Source: Pisaster brevispinus
Lineage: Eukaryota > Echinodermata > Asteroidea > Forcipulatida > Asteriidae
NCBI GenBank assembly: GCA_023634235.1
Contig: JAMKCF010000011.1
Coordinates: 5,536,001-5,600,000, forward strand
Length of the DNA: 64,000 nucleotides
Reading direction: 5' to 3'
Shown here: one piece after another, positions 27,301 to 42,300 of the stretch
How the letters are laid out: each line of letters begins with the position of its first letter
Position numbering within the stretch: the stretch's first letter is position 1
Program-made: the position numbers and the translations under genes
The notes under the pieces: model-generated
What the model was told of the DNA's origin: nothing
The model's input: the letters and a program-made list of their open reading frames with translations, nothing else
Database searches by the model: none

Positions 27301-30300
27301 AAGATCATCAGATAAGTTAGACAAAAATTCTTTTCAACAAAATACTCTCTGAAAATAGCTTTATTTGACGCTCCATACCCAAACTCGAAAGTTGTGAAAA
27401 AATTAATACCAAACTGTAGGGTAAAGATTTTTTAATATCGGGAAGTGGTTAATTAAAATTTGCCAAGTCTATTCTTGTCAAAGCTTACCCTCTGTTTGAC
27501 TGATTTGCGTGAATTGCGTCTGCTCTGCAGAGCCAGTGTGCCTGTTCTTGTCACAGTCCCTGTAACAAGTATATGAATCCAAATAATTTAACCTCATACT
27601 GGTGGAAATTTACATAACAATGGCTCAGTGTTACCTGCAGTGTTGCTTGCAATTTCACAAACTTGTAATTATCAAAATACCATATCGGTAACTGCATCTA
27701 CACAGTACAAGAGTTTGGTGCACAAAAATATCTGTATTCTTTGCACAGGACTTTGTGTGTTCTGCATACAGAACTGTCTGTGTTCTGTGTACAGGACTAT
27801 CTGTGTTTTGCGCACAGGACTATCTGTGTTTTGCGCACAGGACTATCTGTGTTCTCTGTGCACAGAACTATCTGTGTTCTGCGCACAGGACTATCTGTGT
27901 TCTGCGCACAGGACTATCTGTGTTCTGCGCACAGGACATTCTGTGTTCTGTGCACAGAGCTATCTATGTTCTGCACACAGAACCACCTGAGCTCTTCATG
28001 CAGAACTTTCTGTGTTCTGTGCACAGAAATGTCTGTGTTCTGCGGACAGAACTATCCGTGTTCTGTGCACAAGACTATCTGTGTTCTGCAGACAGAACTA
28101 CCCGTGTTCTGTGCACAAGACTATCTGTGTTCTGCAGACAGAACTATCCGTGTTCTGTGCACAAGACTATCTGTGTTCTGCGGACAGAACTATCCGTGTT
28201 CTGTGCACAAGACTATCTGTGTTCTGCAGACAGAACTATCCGTGTTCTGTGCACAAGACTATCTGTGTTCTGCAGACAGAACTATCCGTGTTCTGTGCAC
28301 AAGACTATCTGTGTTCTGCAGACAGAACTATCCGTGTTCTGTGCACAAGACTATCTGTGTTCTGCAGACAGAACTATCCGTGTTCTTGTGCACAAGACTA
28401 TCTGTGTTCTGCAGACAGAACTATCCGTGTTCTGTGCACAAGACTATCTGTGTTCTGCAGACAGAACTATCCGTGTTCTGTGCACAAGACTATCTGTGTT
28501 CTGCGGACAGAACTATCCGTGTTCTGTGCACAGAACTATCTGTGTTCTGTGCACAGAACTATCCGTGTTCTGTGCACAAGACTATCTGTGTTCTGCGGAC
28601 AGAACTATCTGTGTTCTGTGCACAGAACTATCTGTGTTCTGTGCACAGAACTATCTGTGTTCTGTGCACAAGACTATCTGTGTTCTGTGCACAGAACTGT
28701 TAGTGTTCTGGCCACAGAACTATCTGTGTATTGTGTAGATGCATTCACCATTGATGTCATATTGCCGGCTCAGTGGCATTACAAAACCATGTGGATGATA
28801 ATGAACGTCAGACAGTAGCAGGGTATGAATGACATTTAACATATTAGTAATGCAAGTGTTAAATAGAAATGCTTAATTACCTCTAAATATTTGGCTGACC
28901 AGGTCATTAGTACTGGTCCTTAGCATCTGCATCACTTTTGACGGCAGCGTATCGCGATTCTTTTCCAGGAATAGATTGGCGTTGTATTCCACCTATAAAA
29001 GACAATTTCACACATGAAGACCGATGCATGCAACTGGAAACTATGCACCTTTCTGTATATCCGTTTATAATTATATTTTATCTTAAAAGTAAAAAGCAGT
29101 CTAGAATAATTACTAAGATTAATTACAGAGTGTCTTCTGTTGTTGTATCTTCAAGCTTTTTTGTTCTTTTTTGTGAATTTTTGACTGTGTGGAGATGACT
29201 TGAAATACAAACTCATTCTCTCCTTTCTTGTCTTTCGGTCTTTTTTTCTGTAGCGCATAGGCATTTCACCATGTATACTGCCGTGACGCTCCAAATTTTA
29301 ATATAGGAGTCCCATAAGGATAATTATAGGATGCTTCGGACACTTTGCAGTGTCGTTTCCAAACTGATTGTTCCTCGCCAGTGTTTGTCCAGATGAGGCA
29401 AGTTTGTGTCATGGCCGCAAGAGGTTGGCGTCTACATGGAGTACACTACATTGTTAATAAGGCCGCAAGAGGTTGGTGTCTACATGGAGTACACTACATT
29501 GTTAAGAAGGATTTTAATTAAACAGAGTGTAAGGTGGACAAGATTCAGTGTCAAATGACAAGGATCTAACTAAATAAGGTTTGCGGTAACACCATGTGAA
29601 AATCTCTTTTGAGTAGTGAAAAGAACCGGTGGTTATTATGCACTTTCAGAACCTACACTACTCAAAAGAGATTTTCACATGGTGTTACCGCAAACCTTAC
29701 TTAGTTATACTTCCACCATGCAAAGCTTCAAATCCTACTGACAAGGATCTATGTGTGAGTTATACACAACAAATATTTAATACATTTCATTTGTGCATTG
29801 ATGCAGAATATAATCACTCGGTGAAATCTGGTTGTCCCATTTCACTTGGCTAAACATCATGAAATGGAACAGTCAAGATTTCACCTCGTGAATATATTTT
29901 ACGACAATGCTCTTATATGCATCCAATGTTTCCTTAAAATAATACGATGTTCCCCCTTTTTTGTTTGTGCATGACTCACCCTGCCTGCATAGTGATCAAT
30001 GCTGAAGTTGTTGCTGGTGGACACTTTAGCTTTGATAAAGTGGTGATTACGGCTGAAGTTCTGGGTGAGCTTCTCCACAAAGGTGTGATCCGTGGCCTGG
30101 GGGAAACGACACTCCTCATCCAGCAGGGCAATGATGCCGATGGGCTTAGCCAAGAACAAATCCTGGAGGGTTTAAGACAAAAAACTATGATCACATTACA
30201 TTACATTTGAGTCTACTTGTAGGTAATCTTCTTTCTGTTTTTTTTTTTAACGTGATGTTATCGGAGTAGGTCTTTACAGGTCCCATTAATAAATAAAGTA

Positions 30301-33300
30301 CTTACAATCTAGTACTTGAGTAAATCAAACTTAAGATAGTAATCATTGCCACCACAGTGTATTGCAAATCTATGTTACAATCAACGGAACACATTCGACA
30401 TCTGCCTCTGCACACCATACGGATAATCTTACTAACTTTATAAGTGCGATGTTATCAGGAAGTGATTCCTTGCAGGTCACATTGTTGAATATAGTTCTTA
30501 CAATGTAGTTTTTCAATAACACCACATAGTATCTTGAAAATCCAAAATAAAAACATAGAACACAATTACATTTGAAAGGGGGTAATGACCTTGCCTGATG
30601 GGCAGTGCACTTACATGTACACACACCTATCCTAACCCCATTTTGGGAGTCAAAATTAAGAGAAATGAGATCACCAAAATGGTGGAAATAGTGGAATGTG
30701 CATTTTGTGCATTCTGCGTCTGCAGGGGTCAATACACTTGCAGTACCCACTGCTAAGGATTCAAACCCACCTCTAGCCATCGGGCTAGCTCGGTGGTCTA
30801 GTGGTATGACATCTGCTCTAGCAATGCAAAGGTCGTGAGTTCGAATCCCACCCGAGTGATTGCCTGTGGATTTTTTTTTTCACAGAGCTCGGGAGAGCAC
30901 TGAGTATACAGTGCTTAATACACATCGGTGTAAGGGTAAAATCAAATTAAACACTTGTAGTGAATTGTTGGTTGAATTAAATTGAATTGAATTTTCATTC
31001 ATGCATTTTTGTGGCAATTTTTTTATGCATGTTTATAATTAAATAGAAGGTAAATGGAATTTAAATTACAGTAAGAATGTGTGACGCAAACAAACAAACT
31101 TTAAAACTTCCCAATCACTACATACACAAAAAAGGTAATTGTTTGAAAAAAAGTCAGATGAAATTACAATAAGAATGCATCAGTGCTTTATCTGACTCTA
31201 GAGATATGCAAAGAAACAAAACCACTTTCAATATTGCACAATAAAAAAAAAGTTCCTGACACGTTCCAGAGGTACAGAGGAGCTGAAGGTAAAATCCATC
31301 AAGAAAAACTCAAAAAATGGCCACTGCAAGATTACACATGTATTATGGACCACTGGCCAGTAATTCATTTCAACACTCTCTGCTCCCTGGACAGTTCAAA
31401 TCTTTCAGGCGGAAGAACTTCTCGTGGGTGTTTGTTACTTTAGATCTTTCATTCCACAACTATTGGTTTCAGATTGAAGGTTTGTTCAATTAAATGTGGC
31501 ACATCACCAAAAAAGCAAATCTGGCTTTTAGGCCCTCTTCGCAAAAATTCCTGAAAATAATCTCCGTTTAAGAATTGTTGATGCTGATGGGCTTGGCAAA
31601 AACCAAGTTCTGGACTTAATAAAGATAACAAAACTGAGCTATTAAGTCAAAAGGAAACATTCCCCCCCCCCCCCCGCCAAAAAAATAAATAAATAATAAC
31701 AGTAATAATAAAAGTCTGGGGAAAGAGACAAGGGAATTGTAAATTTTGACAAAAAGCACATCGTAAAAAAAGGAGGTACAGGAAATTAGCTACATGTACA
31801 ACGTACAGTACAGGTACCTTTAGCCTAACATAGGGAAAATGTTCAACTATCCGAGCCAAATTGCACAGAGCTGCTTGAGCACAAAAAGTTGTTAAGCAGA
31901 AAACAATGTTGCTTATTAGAATAAGGTTACCATCCAAATTAGCACATCAAATTTACTGCGCCTTTGATTGATTTAGAAGCGCTGTGACACTTGGCTCTGG
32001 ATTTTGATTTCGATTTAAGCTCAGACCAGCCATTGGGAATCAATGTTAGAAACCTACAACTTAAGAAGCCAAAAGCAGGAGTCGGATTTTTTTTTTAAAG
32101 GCAGTTTTTTTATTAATGAAGGCAGAAATGCTTTGTGTAACAAAAACCACCACCGTCTAAAAAATCCTTTCTCCCCAGAGCAGACTAGGTGTAGCAACGG
32201 TAAATTGATCCGATGCGATACGATTTCAATGGATCGATTGCAGAGGAGTCTCGGGGGAGAGCCGTATCGGTGACAAAACGGGGATACAACTGAGCACGGA
32301 TTATAAGGGGAGATGTGTAGCCTATCCGTTAAAAAAGGTTCATCATTCACAGATGTGCGGGTAAGCCTGACTGAATACCGAATCGGACAATTGAAACCCA
32401 TTCCAATCAATTTGCAGAAATCGAAGATAAGCTCTCGTATCTCATTAAATGTTTTATGCATGAAGTCACAATGATAAAATCCGAGTTGGAAACATGCAAT
32501 AGTTCGGTTGATATGTGTACACAAGTATCAAATCCAATATTGCAGATTATGGTCTCATTATAACCACCTCCAAGTAGCGGTGCCGTGTACAAAGAAGGAC
32601 GATTGCAGACACTTTGAATGGGCATAATGGTTTGCTAAATCATACAATGGATTATTTTTAGCACACTTACTAAGTGTACCAGTAATTTTAATGACACAAT
32701 TTTGCTAATTTTAGATCCGTACAAGGAACTACCAATGCACTTTACAATTTCTATTGCACAATACACAAGAAAACTAATCAGAATTTCCCTGAACATTTTT
32801 TTATGAAAAACAATCAGAAGCAAAAACCCAGGTGTAAATGTTGGAAAATACGTCTTCAACAACTGCGTCTTTTAAAAAGAGTGTTCAAAAGTTTAGCCTC
32901 AACACATGTCTAGAATGATGCTCATGAACTTTGACATGCAAGTATGAAGCAAGCCAGAAGTTCACTTTCTGCACAAGATCCCGCCCCAACAATTCTTCCC
33001 AATAAAACAAAATCTCACATCTGCAAAAATAGCAAACATCATGGCCCCCTTCCTTACACTGTCCTGCCCATCTTCAAATTCAGCTTTAACAAGATAAAAT
33101 AAGCTGAGAAGAAAATAAATAGAAGCATATTGACCCCTTGCACCTCACACGTAGCGACTGTCCCACGCTCATCATTTTGGGAATCAATAGGTATACGAGT
33201 TAACGTTCGCCTCAAATTCGCACTACACTGTAGGGACATTTACTCCCAAAATGGCGCAACCAACAAAATTATTGTGATAACGACATGAGGTGAATTGGGT

Positions 33301-36300
33301 CATTAGAAAGTGGATGTATCTTACCAGTAGCGACTGATTATTGACGAATGCGACATAGGTCCAGTCAATGCCTTCTGCTTTATACTCCTCTTGCTCCAGC
33401 AGGAAAATGTGCTGAAAGAAAAACATCAATCAAATGACCTTAACTCCATCCAACAGACATACCTATTGAGGCTGCCTGTATACCAGTATTTTCCCGCCAT
33501 TACTGGGACGCAAACATGCCCAGCAATCTTTCCTTTTTTTTTCCAAACGCATCTCCAACCAATGATGTTGACGCAGCTCTCCAAAACGCCACTGTGATGT
33601 GAGTTAGAGCCTGGGCCTAAAGACTACACAAGAGTAAGAGCGTCCCAGTAATGGCGGAAAACCCTTGTACAGGACGTGTAAGATTTACATAAAATGGACT
33701 CTCTACAAAATGACTACGTGGAATTTCAAGAAATTGTGCAAAAACACTTGCCCTAATATTGAATGTCTTTCTTTCCTTTTGGGCAAATTTGATTTAGAAT
33801 TTGATAACAAGATTCAAACTGGCATCTCCTCACCAGGCAGCAGGGTCAGGTCTAGCAGTTAAGATATCTGCTCTAGAATATTGGGGTTGATGGGTTCGAA
33901 TCCCACTCAAGATTTAGAATTTTATCACAGGATTCAACCCAGGCCACTCCTCACTGGGCAGGCTCAGTGATCTAGCGATTAAGACATTTGCTTCTGAATC
34001 TGGGAGGGTCTTTGAGTTTGAATCCTAATGGAGATTTGTTCCCCCGCAGAACTCAGAAAGCAGTAAATAACACAGTTCTTGTCACATCAGTACAAGGGTA
34101 AAAGAAAATCACCATAGTATTCTTTATTCCTGATGCAATCACTACATCAGTTAAGTTTTGATTAAATTTCCACCTGATAGCATAAAGAATAGTTACTTGA
34201 AAACCGCAACGAAATGAGTTTGCGATCTTCTACTTACTTGGTTAAAGAAATACTGGAGCTGTTCATTAGCTAGATTGATACACAGCTGTTCAAAGCTGTT
34301 GGTCTGGAACTGCTCAAAGCCAAATATATCCAAGATACCTACACAAATAAAAACAATCATTTTGTGTAATTCAAATAATTTGCCTTCCTTTATTGACAAT
34401 TCCACAGCACCCCTTTTTACTGAACTGCAAGAAACAGAATTTAATATATTATGTTGAAATCTGCTATTGAGAATCCTGTGGTAGGTTTAACATGAGTAGT
34501 GTTTAAGGGTGAAGAAGAGTTGACTTGCCAGAAATGTTACACAGATAAAAAGAACAATATTTATTACCAGGAAAAAAGTGTTTTTTTTGCTTTCTCTGTC
34601 TATTTTTTCTTCTTGCTGTGCCCCAATTTTCCCCAACTGTTTTGCCAAAATTGGGGGGGGGGGGCAGTTGCCCACCCAGCCGTATGCCTATGTGAGTAAT
34701 CATTTGAATAAAAGTTGAATTTGCATTGATCAGGGATCAAACATTGCTCTAGAATGGCAAAGGTCATGGGATCGAATCCCTCCTAAGTCATAAGACTATG
34801 GATTTTACATCAGTGTATGGGTAAAACAAAAAGAACATTGTTTTTCTCCAATGCAAATTTAGTCTAGTGGTAAGACATCTGCTTAAGAATGGCAAAGGCT
34901 GTGGGTTCAAATCCCACTCGAGCAGGCCTGTGGATTTTTTTTAAACAGGACTTGGGAAAGTATACAGTGCTTAACACACATTTCTTTAGGGTAAAACAGA
35001 AATAATAGTGAGAAATCAAGGAAATAGACCATACTTAGTCATTCTTCCTATTCTTTTAACAACTTAACAGAGTTGAAAAAGTTTCAGGACTGTTCTAAGT
35101 ATGCCTGATGAACAGGCATAATAATTTTGTAACGCACCTTGATCTAGCTACTAGGATATAATTGTGCTTTAAAAAAAAAACAAGTGCTGTTTCTAAGTAC
35201 ACTTCCTCTCAGTAATCCACTTTATGTAGATTAAAATGATGAGTCAGGCGCAGTTTGTCCCAACATAGGCTACTCATTATACGTATCCCCTTGCAAAGCT
35301 CAGTGAGTCTAAGCTTTACCATATTGTGCATATTTATGTAATAATTCTAGTAATACACAATTTGTATGCAGTTTATCCCCCATCTGGATCCGTGACTGTG
35401 GAGTGTCATCATAAATGTATTGCCGTGTAAGGACAGGTAAATGACGCTCCACGCCAAAACCAGCCACTTCCTGCAAAAACTGGGTTAATTTGCTCATCGA
35501 ATAGATGAGAATAAGACCGTTTAAATAACACCTTATTGGGGCCTACACTAAAGGTAATCATTTCTCAACATATACAATGCTTAAGACATCACATCACATT
35601 AAAGGCTGATATTTTGGTTGTTTCCACTTTCAAAAGATGCCATTTTTGGCCTGGATCATCACAAACTGAACACAGTGTAATAGACTTATCCCTGTATGAA
35701 TTTTATGGGTTGTTATTAGCCGAGGGAGGGGGGTAGGACAGACCAACAAGCCATTAAAAAATTACTTTAATTTATCATTTATTTTGCTGGAAAACTACCC
35801 GCTCCTGGACAATGTAACCTCAACCGAAGAAGAGAGTGCCTCGTTTTTGTTTTTTGTTTTCTTCCAATCCGCAGGCTCTCTATTCCTTCCAGAAATAGAC
35901 AACTAAAGATCAATGCACTCGTTTGGATATTATGACTTGAGTTGAATCAAGACAAATTCAATGAAGATGACAACCCTGGTAAAAAAAAGCCCCAAGCAAA
36001 GACATCCAGTACGCGCCCCCCCCCCACAAAAAAAAAAACAGTGCCCTGTTAACTACGTCACATCCTAATCTAATAATTCCTTCACAACCCCCATTCTCTC
36101 TCCCTCTATCTCTCTCTCTCTCTCTTACCGATTTCAGTCGTGTCGGATGAATGCAGCGATAACTCCGGTGCCAACAGTTGATTGACTTTATTGACAATCC
36201 AGCTAAAGAGACGGCCATAAAGAGTCTTGGTTACCGCATCACGTGCATCTGCAAAGATCGACGAGGGGGGTATACAAAAAAAAATGAATCACTCGATTGG

Positions 36301-39300
36301 AGTGATGTTTTATTCTCTTCAATTTTAACGATTCCTTGGCATGACTTCACTGACGGGGATTGGACTTTCCAACTGAGTAGATTCCATCTGAAATATCTTA
36401 AGATCTGAGAAACTGATAAATGCCTTTTTTTTTTTACAGCAAGCATTATGAGTTCCTTCTGTACGCACAGCTGGACAAGTTAGGCTCTGTCAAAAGGATG
36501 CTTTTCAAAAACCGAAATCTGTTTATTTCCTTTTCAGAAGTCCCTGGATTTGCAGCGGAAATAAAGAAGCGCAATGAGATATTCAATGTGAGAATATGAA
36601 TTTCAAATCTAATGTACCAGCACAATCAAAATCAGAGCAGACCCTTTTAGACATAAATTTCCTGTAAAACACATTATAGGCCACCTACATATGTGCATGA
36701 AGATGCGGCTTGGTCGAGATCAAAAGATAAAGTGCAAAGGCTTCTTTGTGAATATGTAAAGCTTTTAATTTTTTTTTTAAGTGCTTCATTAGCGAAAAAT
36801 TATGATTCATTTCAAAAAGTACATCATCCAAGGACAAAATGTTGGTGATCATCAGATACTCATTTTTTTACATTTATTTTAAGCTGAAAGCTTTTGTATT
36901 AAGTTGTCTAGAAGGATGCTTAAATATACATTTTAAAAATCGGTTCCTTTTTAGAAAAATAACTGTTTTGAGTTTACTAACACTGGAGTAGATCAATAGG
37001 TGTGGGAAAGCTGAACAAGTCATGTTGTTGGGGTTTTTCATTCATGAAAATGTCTTAATGTTTTTATGGGATAAATGTTTAACCTTTTTTTTAATACCTG
37101 GAACCTAGAAGATCCTATGGGGAAAATAATGCATTAGCTTTAAGTGACAGAACATACATCAATGTGACACTCCATTCTAAAAACCCAAACCAGGTTCTTC
37201 TGGCCAAAACACAAATCTGGATTTATTTGCTCATCAAATAAATGAGAAGAGCTTTCAGATAACAGCTAATTAGCGCCTTTAAGGTAAATATTTCTCAGTA
37301 TAGACTGTTTAAAATATCACATCACATTGGTACGTTTCGGTTGTCCTTACTAAAAGTAATGGCATTAAAAATGCCATTACGCTATTTCTGAGAATTGCCT
37401 TGATTTTGTACTATCATCAAGTTTAACACCTCATGAGAATCGTACTCCTTTTTTAAATACAATTTTCGATTGAACAAAGAAGTTTTCTTTCAACCCCAAA
37501 TTGTTTAAAATCATTCCTAGTCAGTTTCCCTTATGATTAATTGCTTTTTTGAAATTTAGAACGACACGCCAAAGAATCTGACTATAATGTCTGTCTTTCC
37601 CATTTCGCTTCTTACTAATGAGTAGAAGTGGTTAAAAAAATATATTAAAAAGGGAGTATAATTGTTGAGTTTCAATGCAAAATCGGTTGGATGTTTAGCT
37701 TTAAATCAGCACCATGCTTCATTAATATGATTAAGCTCTTCATTTATCATACACTGCTGCTGGCGAAATTAATCAAACAATCAACCAGTGCCTTGAAAAG
37801 AAAACACAAGTCTGCCCTGAAGCAGTTTTCTTTCCCCTTTATATTCAATTTATCTACACATCTGTAGCAGTCGGGGGAAAAAAGAAGAAGAATAAAGACG
37901 AGTCTGGTTTAGAAAGATGACTTCCCCGACATTCAACCCTGGCAGATGGGAAGCTCTTCTTCATGTATCTTAACCAATCGAGCAGATACATCAATAATTC
38001 GTCTTGTGTTTCAGGAAGAATTATTTTGTTTCATTGTTGAAGGGGGGGACTGTATCATATACTGAGTAGCCAGAGGGAACGGACAAACAGGGACGCGTTA
38101 CTTGTCGTATCTGGACGAAAATCTGCCATCGAACGGAGAGAGCTGATCCGAACGGTCCTCCAGTGTGTCCACATTGAGCGTCTTTCATTTGTAAACCGTG
38201 GACAAATACAGAACAGAGTGGACTGACCGCTTGGTAAGGGAACAGCGTTGCCCGCAGGTGTTATTGGCAACAAATCTGGTACTCGTTACTTTGTTTGATT
38301 GTGGACAACTCAGATCTCAGTGAACGCTTAAAGGATTAATGCTGACTGAACTGACTGGTGCTATTAGGTTGACAGAGCCCTAGAGAAAAAGTGTGATATT
38401 GCTTTCCTCCTGTTTTCTTCATCAAATCAATTTGTATTCTCGACTGAGGAAGAATATATACACTATCCCTGGTGGATGCATTCACTTCACAGATGGTGGA
38501 ACTCGAATTTGGGAGGGAAACCGCTCGACTTGTAGCTCAAAACTATTACTTGACAGGGATTTTATTTTATACGAGACCAGAATCAATGTGAGAAAAATGA
38601 ATCTATAAACACAGTTTAGCATATAAACTCTTCATTTGTAAAAGCACTAAAACAAGATTGTTCTCAGTGGTTGTATGGTTAAGCATACATAGATACTCAA
38701 CAGAATTAAAGGATATTTATCAGACTCAAAGTCAACATTCACACATCTTTTTTTTTTACTCAAGAAAAATGTTGAAAAAATTGAAACTGAAAAAACACAA
38801 GACCATTGGACTTGTCCGGTCACAAGTTAACAGGCACAGCGCTAAAATCACTGGCCTCGGTCCTGCAGTTCAGTGTTAATTTCGAGCCCTAATGGGAAAT
38901 AACTAAGAATACCTACACTATTAACAATCATGGCAAAATTTCACTTAAAACAGTTTCTACTCAATAAAAACATGTTCATGTTTATTGTTTAAACTAGTCT
39001 TAAAAAAGCAATGGTGTAGAATTCTTTTACTGAATATGTAAACTAATCAAAGACTTCCAAGTCAACGCTCGAGGCTCGAATTTGGGGGAAAATCCAGACA
39101 AGACTGCAGGGGCTTGGAAGTTAAAACTTTTGCTGGACCAGAATTGTTTTTACAAGTCCGCAATCAAAATGAAAAAAGACTACACACAGTTTATCATATA
39201 AACTGTTGTTATTTGAACAACCACTAAGAGAAGATTTACCTCATTTGTCTTGGGCAAGTATACTTCAATACTCAGCAGAATTGAAAGATATCTAACAAAC

Positions 39301-42300
39301 TCAAAGTCAACGCTTGAACATCATTTCTTTTACATTAAAATTATTACACAATGAGGTATTGTTATTCAATTTAAAGCCACAAGGCCTGACTGACATGACA
39401 GAAAAATCACTTGCCTCGGGCCTCCGGTCCAGCTAAAATTTCAACCCAAGTTAATTTGTGGTTTTTTTTTTAATATTTGTCTCCACAAAACTTTGGGAAT
39501 TACATTAGGATAGGAAAATTAAAAGATAGACGTCTGATGGGTTGGAATACTTTAAGAAAATGGATTCCACGTACCTTGAGCTTGATGTTTAGTGTAGTTT
39601 CGCTGGAACACATCTCCCCTCGCTGAGCTCAGGTTAAAGGTCAAGACTTGCTTCAACTCATTTTCATTGATACCAAGGAGTTCCTAAAGATTTCAAGAAT
39701 AGAAAAAAAAACAAAAAAACAAGTGGCTCAAGTGACAATGAGAAGAAAACATACACACGGTGACTTGAACAATATCCATTGCAAATATCTTTTGCAAAAT
39801 CAACTAAAACATTTCCAGAATTCTACTGTGAGAGGACATCGTAGGTTTGGTGTTCTGACTTGAATTATGGTGTAGCTTTAATATTGAACAAAGGAATGTT
39901 TTGTTGTGGTCGACTTTGTTTTGTTTTTTATTTATACTAAGATTCGAATGAAAAAAGCAGACAAATTCTTGTGATAGAATGCCAGTCATGAAATCCTATT
40001 TTTATTGTCACAAAAACATTACAATTTTGTGCCGGATGCCAGAAAAATTGTGCTTATCAAAATAGCCTGTTACCACATTGTAATTATTATGCAAGCAGTG
40101 AAAAATCTTCCCGTGCAATGATGACCTAGTTTTCTGGTAATTTGTTGCACGCACGAACGGCAGTGCCCGTCATTAAATGCACATTTAAGTTATAAGGACT
40201 TTATCCACACTGTACGTGCCTGCATGTGGGCATGACAGAGAATTATAAAACGTGTTACTGAAACTATTGAATATGAATTTTAAATTTTAAAAATGCATTG
40301 TCACGTAAATAACTGCAAAAAAAACATGCAGCCACCTCATTCCTTTGCAAATTTCACCTTTTTAAAATATTTTATTCTTTTAATACTGTTTTGTTTTGTA
40401 GCTTGTGGAATATTGCTTGTATTGTGGCATTTTGGCAAACAATCTAATAGCAATTTAGTTTACTTTTTTCGTAATCTTTCAGATGTGCCACTGTCATGCT
40501 TTCAAAATGTACATTATCAATCAATTTTTCTTTTTAGCTATTTAGTTTCTTCTTTTATTTCTATTTTTGTGTAAAAAAAAGGGGGTGAATTTCCTGTTTT
40601 AATATTTTGTCTTTCACTAATATCTTTATAACTTTCTACTGTTATGTTTTATTATGCTTTTACCTGAGAAATAAACAAATGAAAGCATAGATAAACAAAA
40701 CCAGTAAAACAATATAGAAATGATACGATTACAGTATGAATGCACCAGAAATAATATGGCCTATGGCTTATGCTTGAGAAGATATTGGATCCAACGGCAA
40801 GAATTATATCCAGTGAAGTGAATTCTAGATCAATGCTCTTCTGAAATTCCATGTAATTGCCTGTAATATATAGAAAAAACTATCCATCCAAAGAGAACGC
40901 ACACCATCAACACAGAAAAATACAATACCATACTGAACTGAAAAAAACAAACAAAAAACATTCCTTTTAACCAAAGCTAAATGAACACACACGTAGCTAC
41001 TGATCAGTTAAATTGCCAAAGACATTTCAACAAATTTCAAAAGGATTTCCACTAAAACATAATGCTGCAGAGGACTTATTCTTGAGAATGTCATTTTGCA
41101 ATAACAATCTTGTAAACCGGGGAAAAAAAAGAGGAATTAAAAAAATGTTCAGTCCATTATATTCATGTAAAAAAAATGGAAAATGTAAATAACACTCCTT
41201 TTAATCAAAGCCCTACTATATTAATTTTTAAACTGTATTCGTGTAAAAACCTGGCATTAGTTTTTAACAAATTTGAAGAAAAATCCGATTAAATGAGACT
41301 TACTGAGACAGCAGCGACTGCGCAGGAGGACACTGCTGATCCCTTGACGTAGGCTGCGTCATCATCATTGGCGTCTAGCTCTATCTCTCCCATCATCAAT
41401 GTAGACGCTAAGATGGAAAACATCTCCTCTTGCTCCTGTGCGGAAACCAAGGCGTCAAATAATGCAGTTAACTGAGTTCATTACACAATATTTATCTGTG
41501 AAGAGTCTACGTGCACTCTTTCAAATTTCAGGCCCTTGGATAGAAAAATACATTAAAAATACTTTAGCATGTTCTACTTTTTTTTAAAGAGGAAGGGAAA
41601 TGACGAATTCAAATTTGTGATGTACTCATTTTCCAATAGATAGAGTACTCAAGTGAGTGAGGGAAAACTCACAAGACTTTAACCTCATGTTAAAAAGGTG
41701 TAAATTGCTAGTGTATTCAATACCCTTCCAGTGCAAAATCTGTCAACATCCAAAACATCGGATGACATCATTCTGAGAAAAATGGGATGTTTTGGTTCAT
41801 AATTGACTTTTCAGAGTGAAATTTGAAACATAACGTCATTGGATTTCAAAAGCTAATGTATTTTTACAATCCAAGGATGAACTTGTTGTCAGTCGAAAGA
41901 TCAAATTCAAGGCCGTTTTGATTGAATATTATCTAAACACAAGACTGCGGCAAAATCAAAAGCAACTTCTTCCCCCCTCAGGTTTTCTCAATAACTTCAG
42001 CACCAAATCAATGAATGTCTTTTTTAAAACTTGTCACTCTTTTTTCAACTTGATTAAAACTTAACCTCATCGTCCCCCAAAAATTCCTGTACCATCCCTT
42101 TAAACATGGATCCTTAATTGCAGACAATTCATTTAGCAACCCTGTCCGACATTTTAAGAGTCATATTTCAACGTGCGAATGTAGGCGCCTGCCCATGAAG
42201 TACACGCATATAAAAACTGTTTTTTTCGAAGTGGTTGTAATACAATGCAAGCAGATCGCTGTAATACGACTCTCCGGATACGGCATCAAATGGTAATGTA

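Larger units (their letters stand above)
30163..33324 (-). other. Myosin intron 12 (3.2 kb)
   Basis: It contains a family A SINE (30783-30945), a decayed exon 13 copy (31480-31622), a C-tract (31663-31675) and a partial AAGCAC-type element (about 31850-31935). The remaining sequence shows nothing recognisable. Confidence 0.5.

Noticed and set aside
27731..28739. CRISPR array
   Set aside because: The repeats are contiguous with no unique spacers, and the host gene is animal.
27731..28739. Array of steroid-receptor half sites (TGTTCT/AGAACA)
   Set aside because: The words are by-products of the repeated palindrome, and the half-site spacing does not match a receptor element.
27741..28818. Three overlapping plus-strand open frames of 268-327 residues with [20 protein letters not shown] repeats
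   Set aside because: They are all produced by the stop-free 23-bp minisatellite in an intron of the minus-strand myosin. They have no gene context.
30783..30855. Functional tRNA gene
   Set aside because: Several diverged copies with the same downstream body show it is the head of a SINE family.
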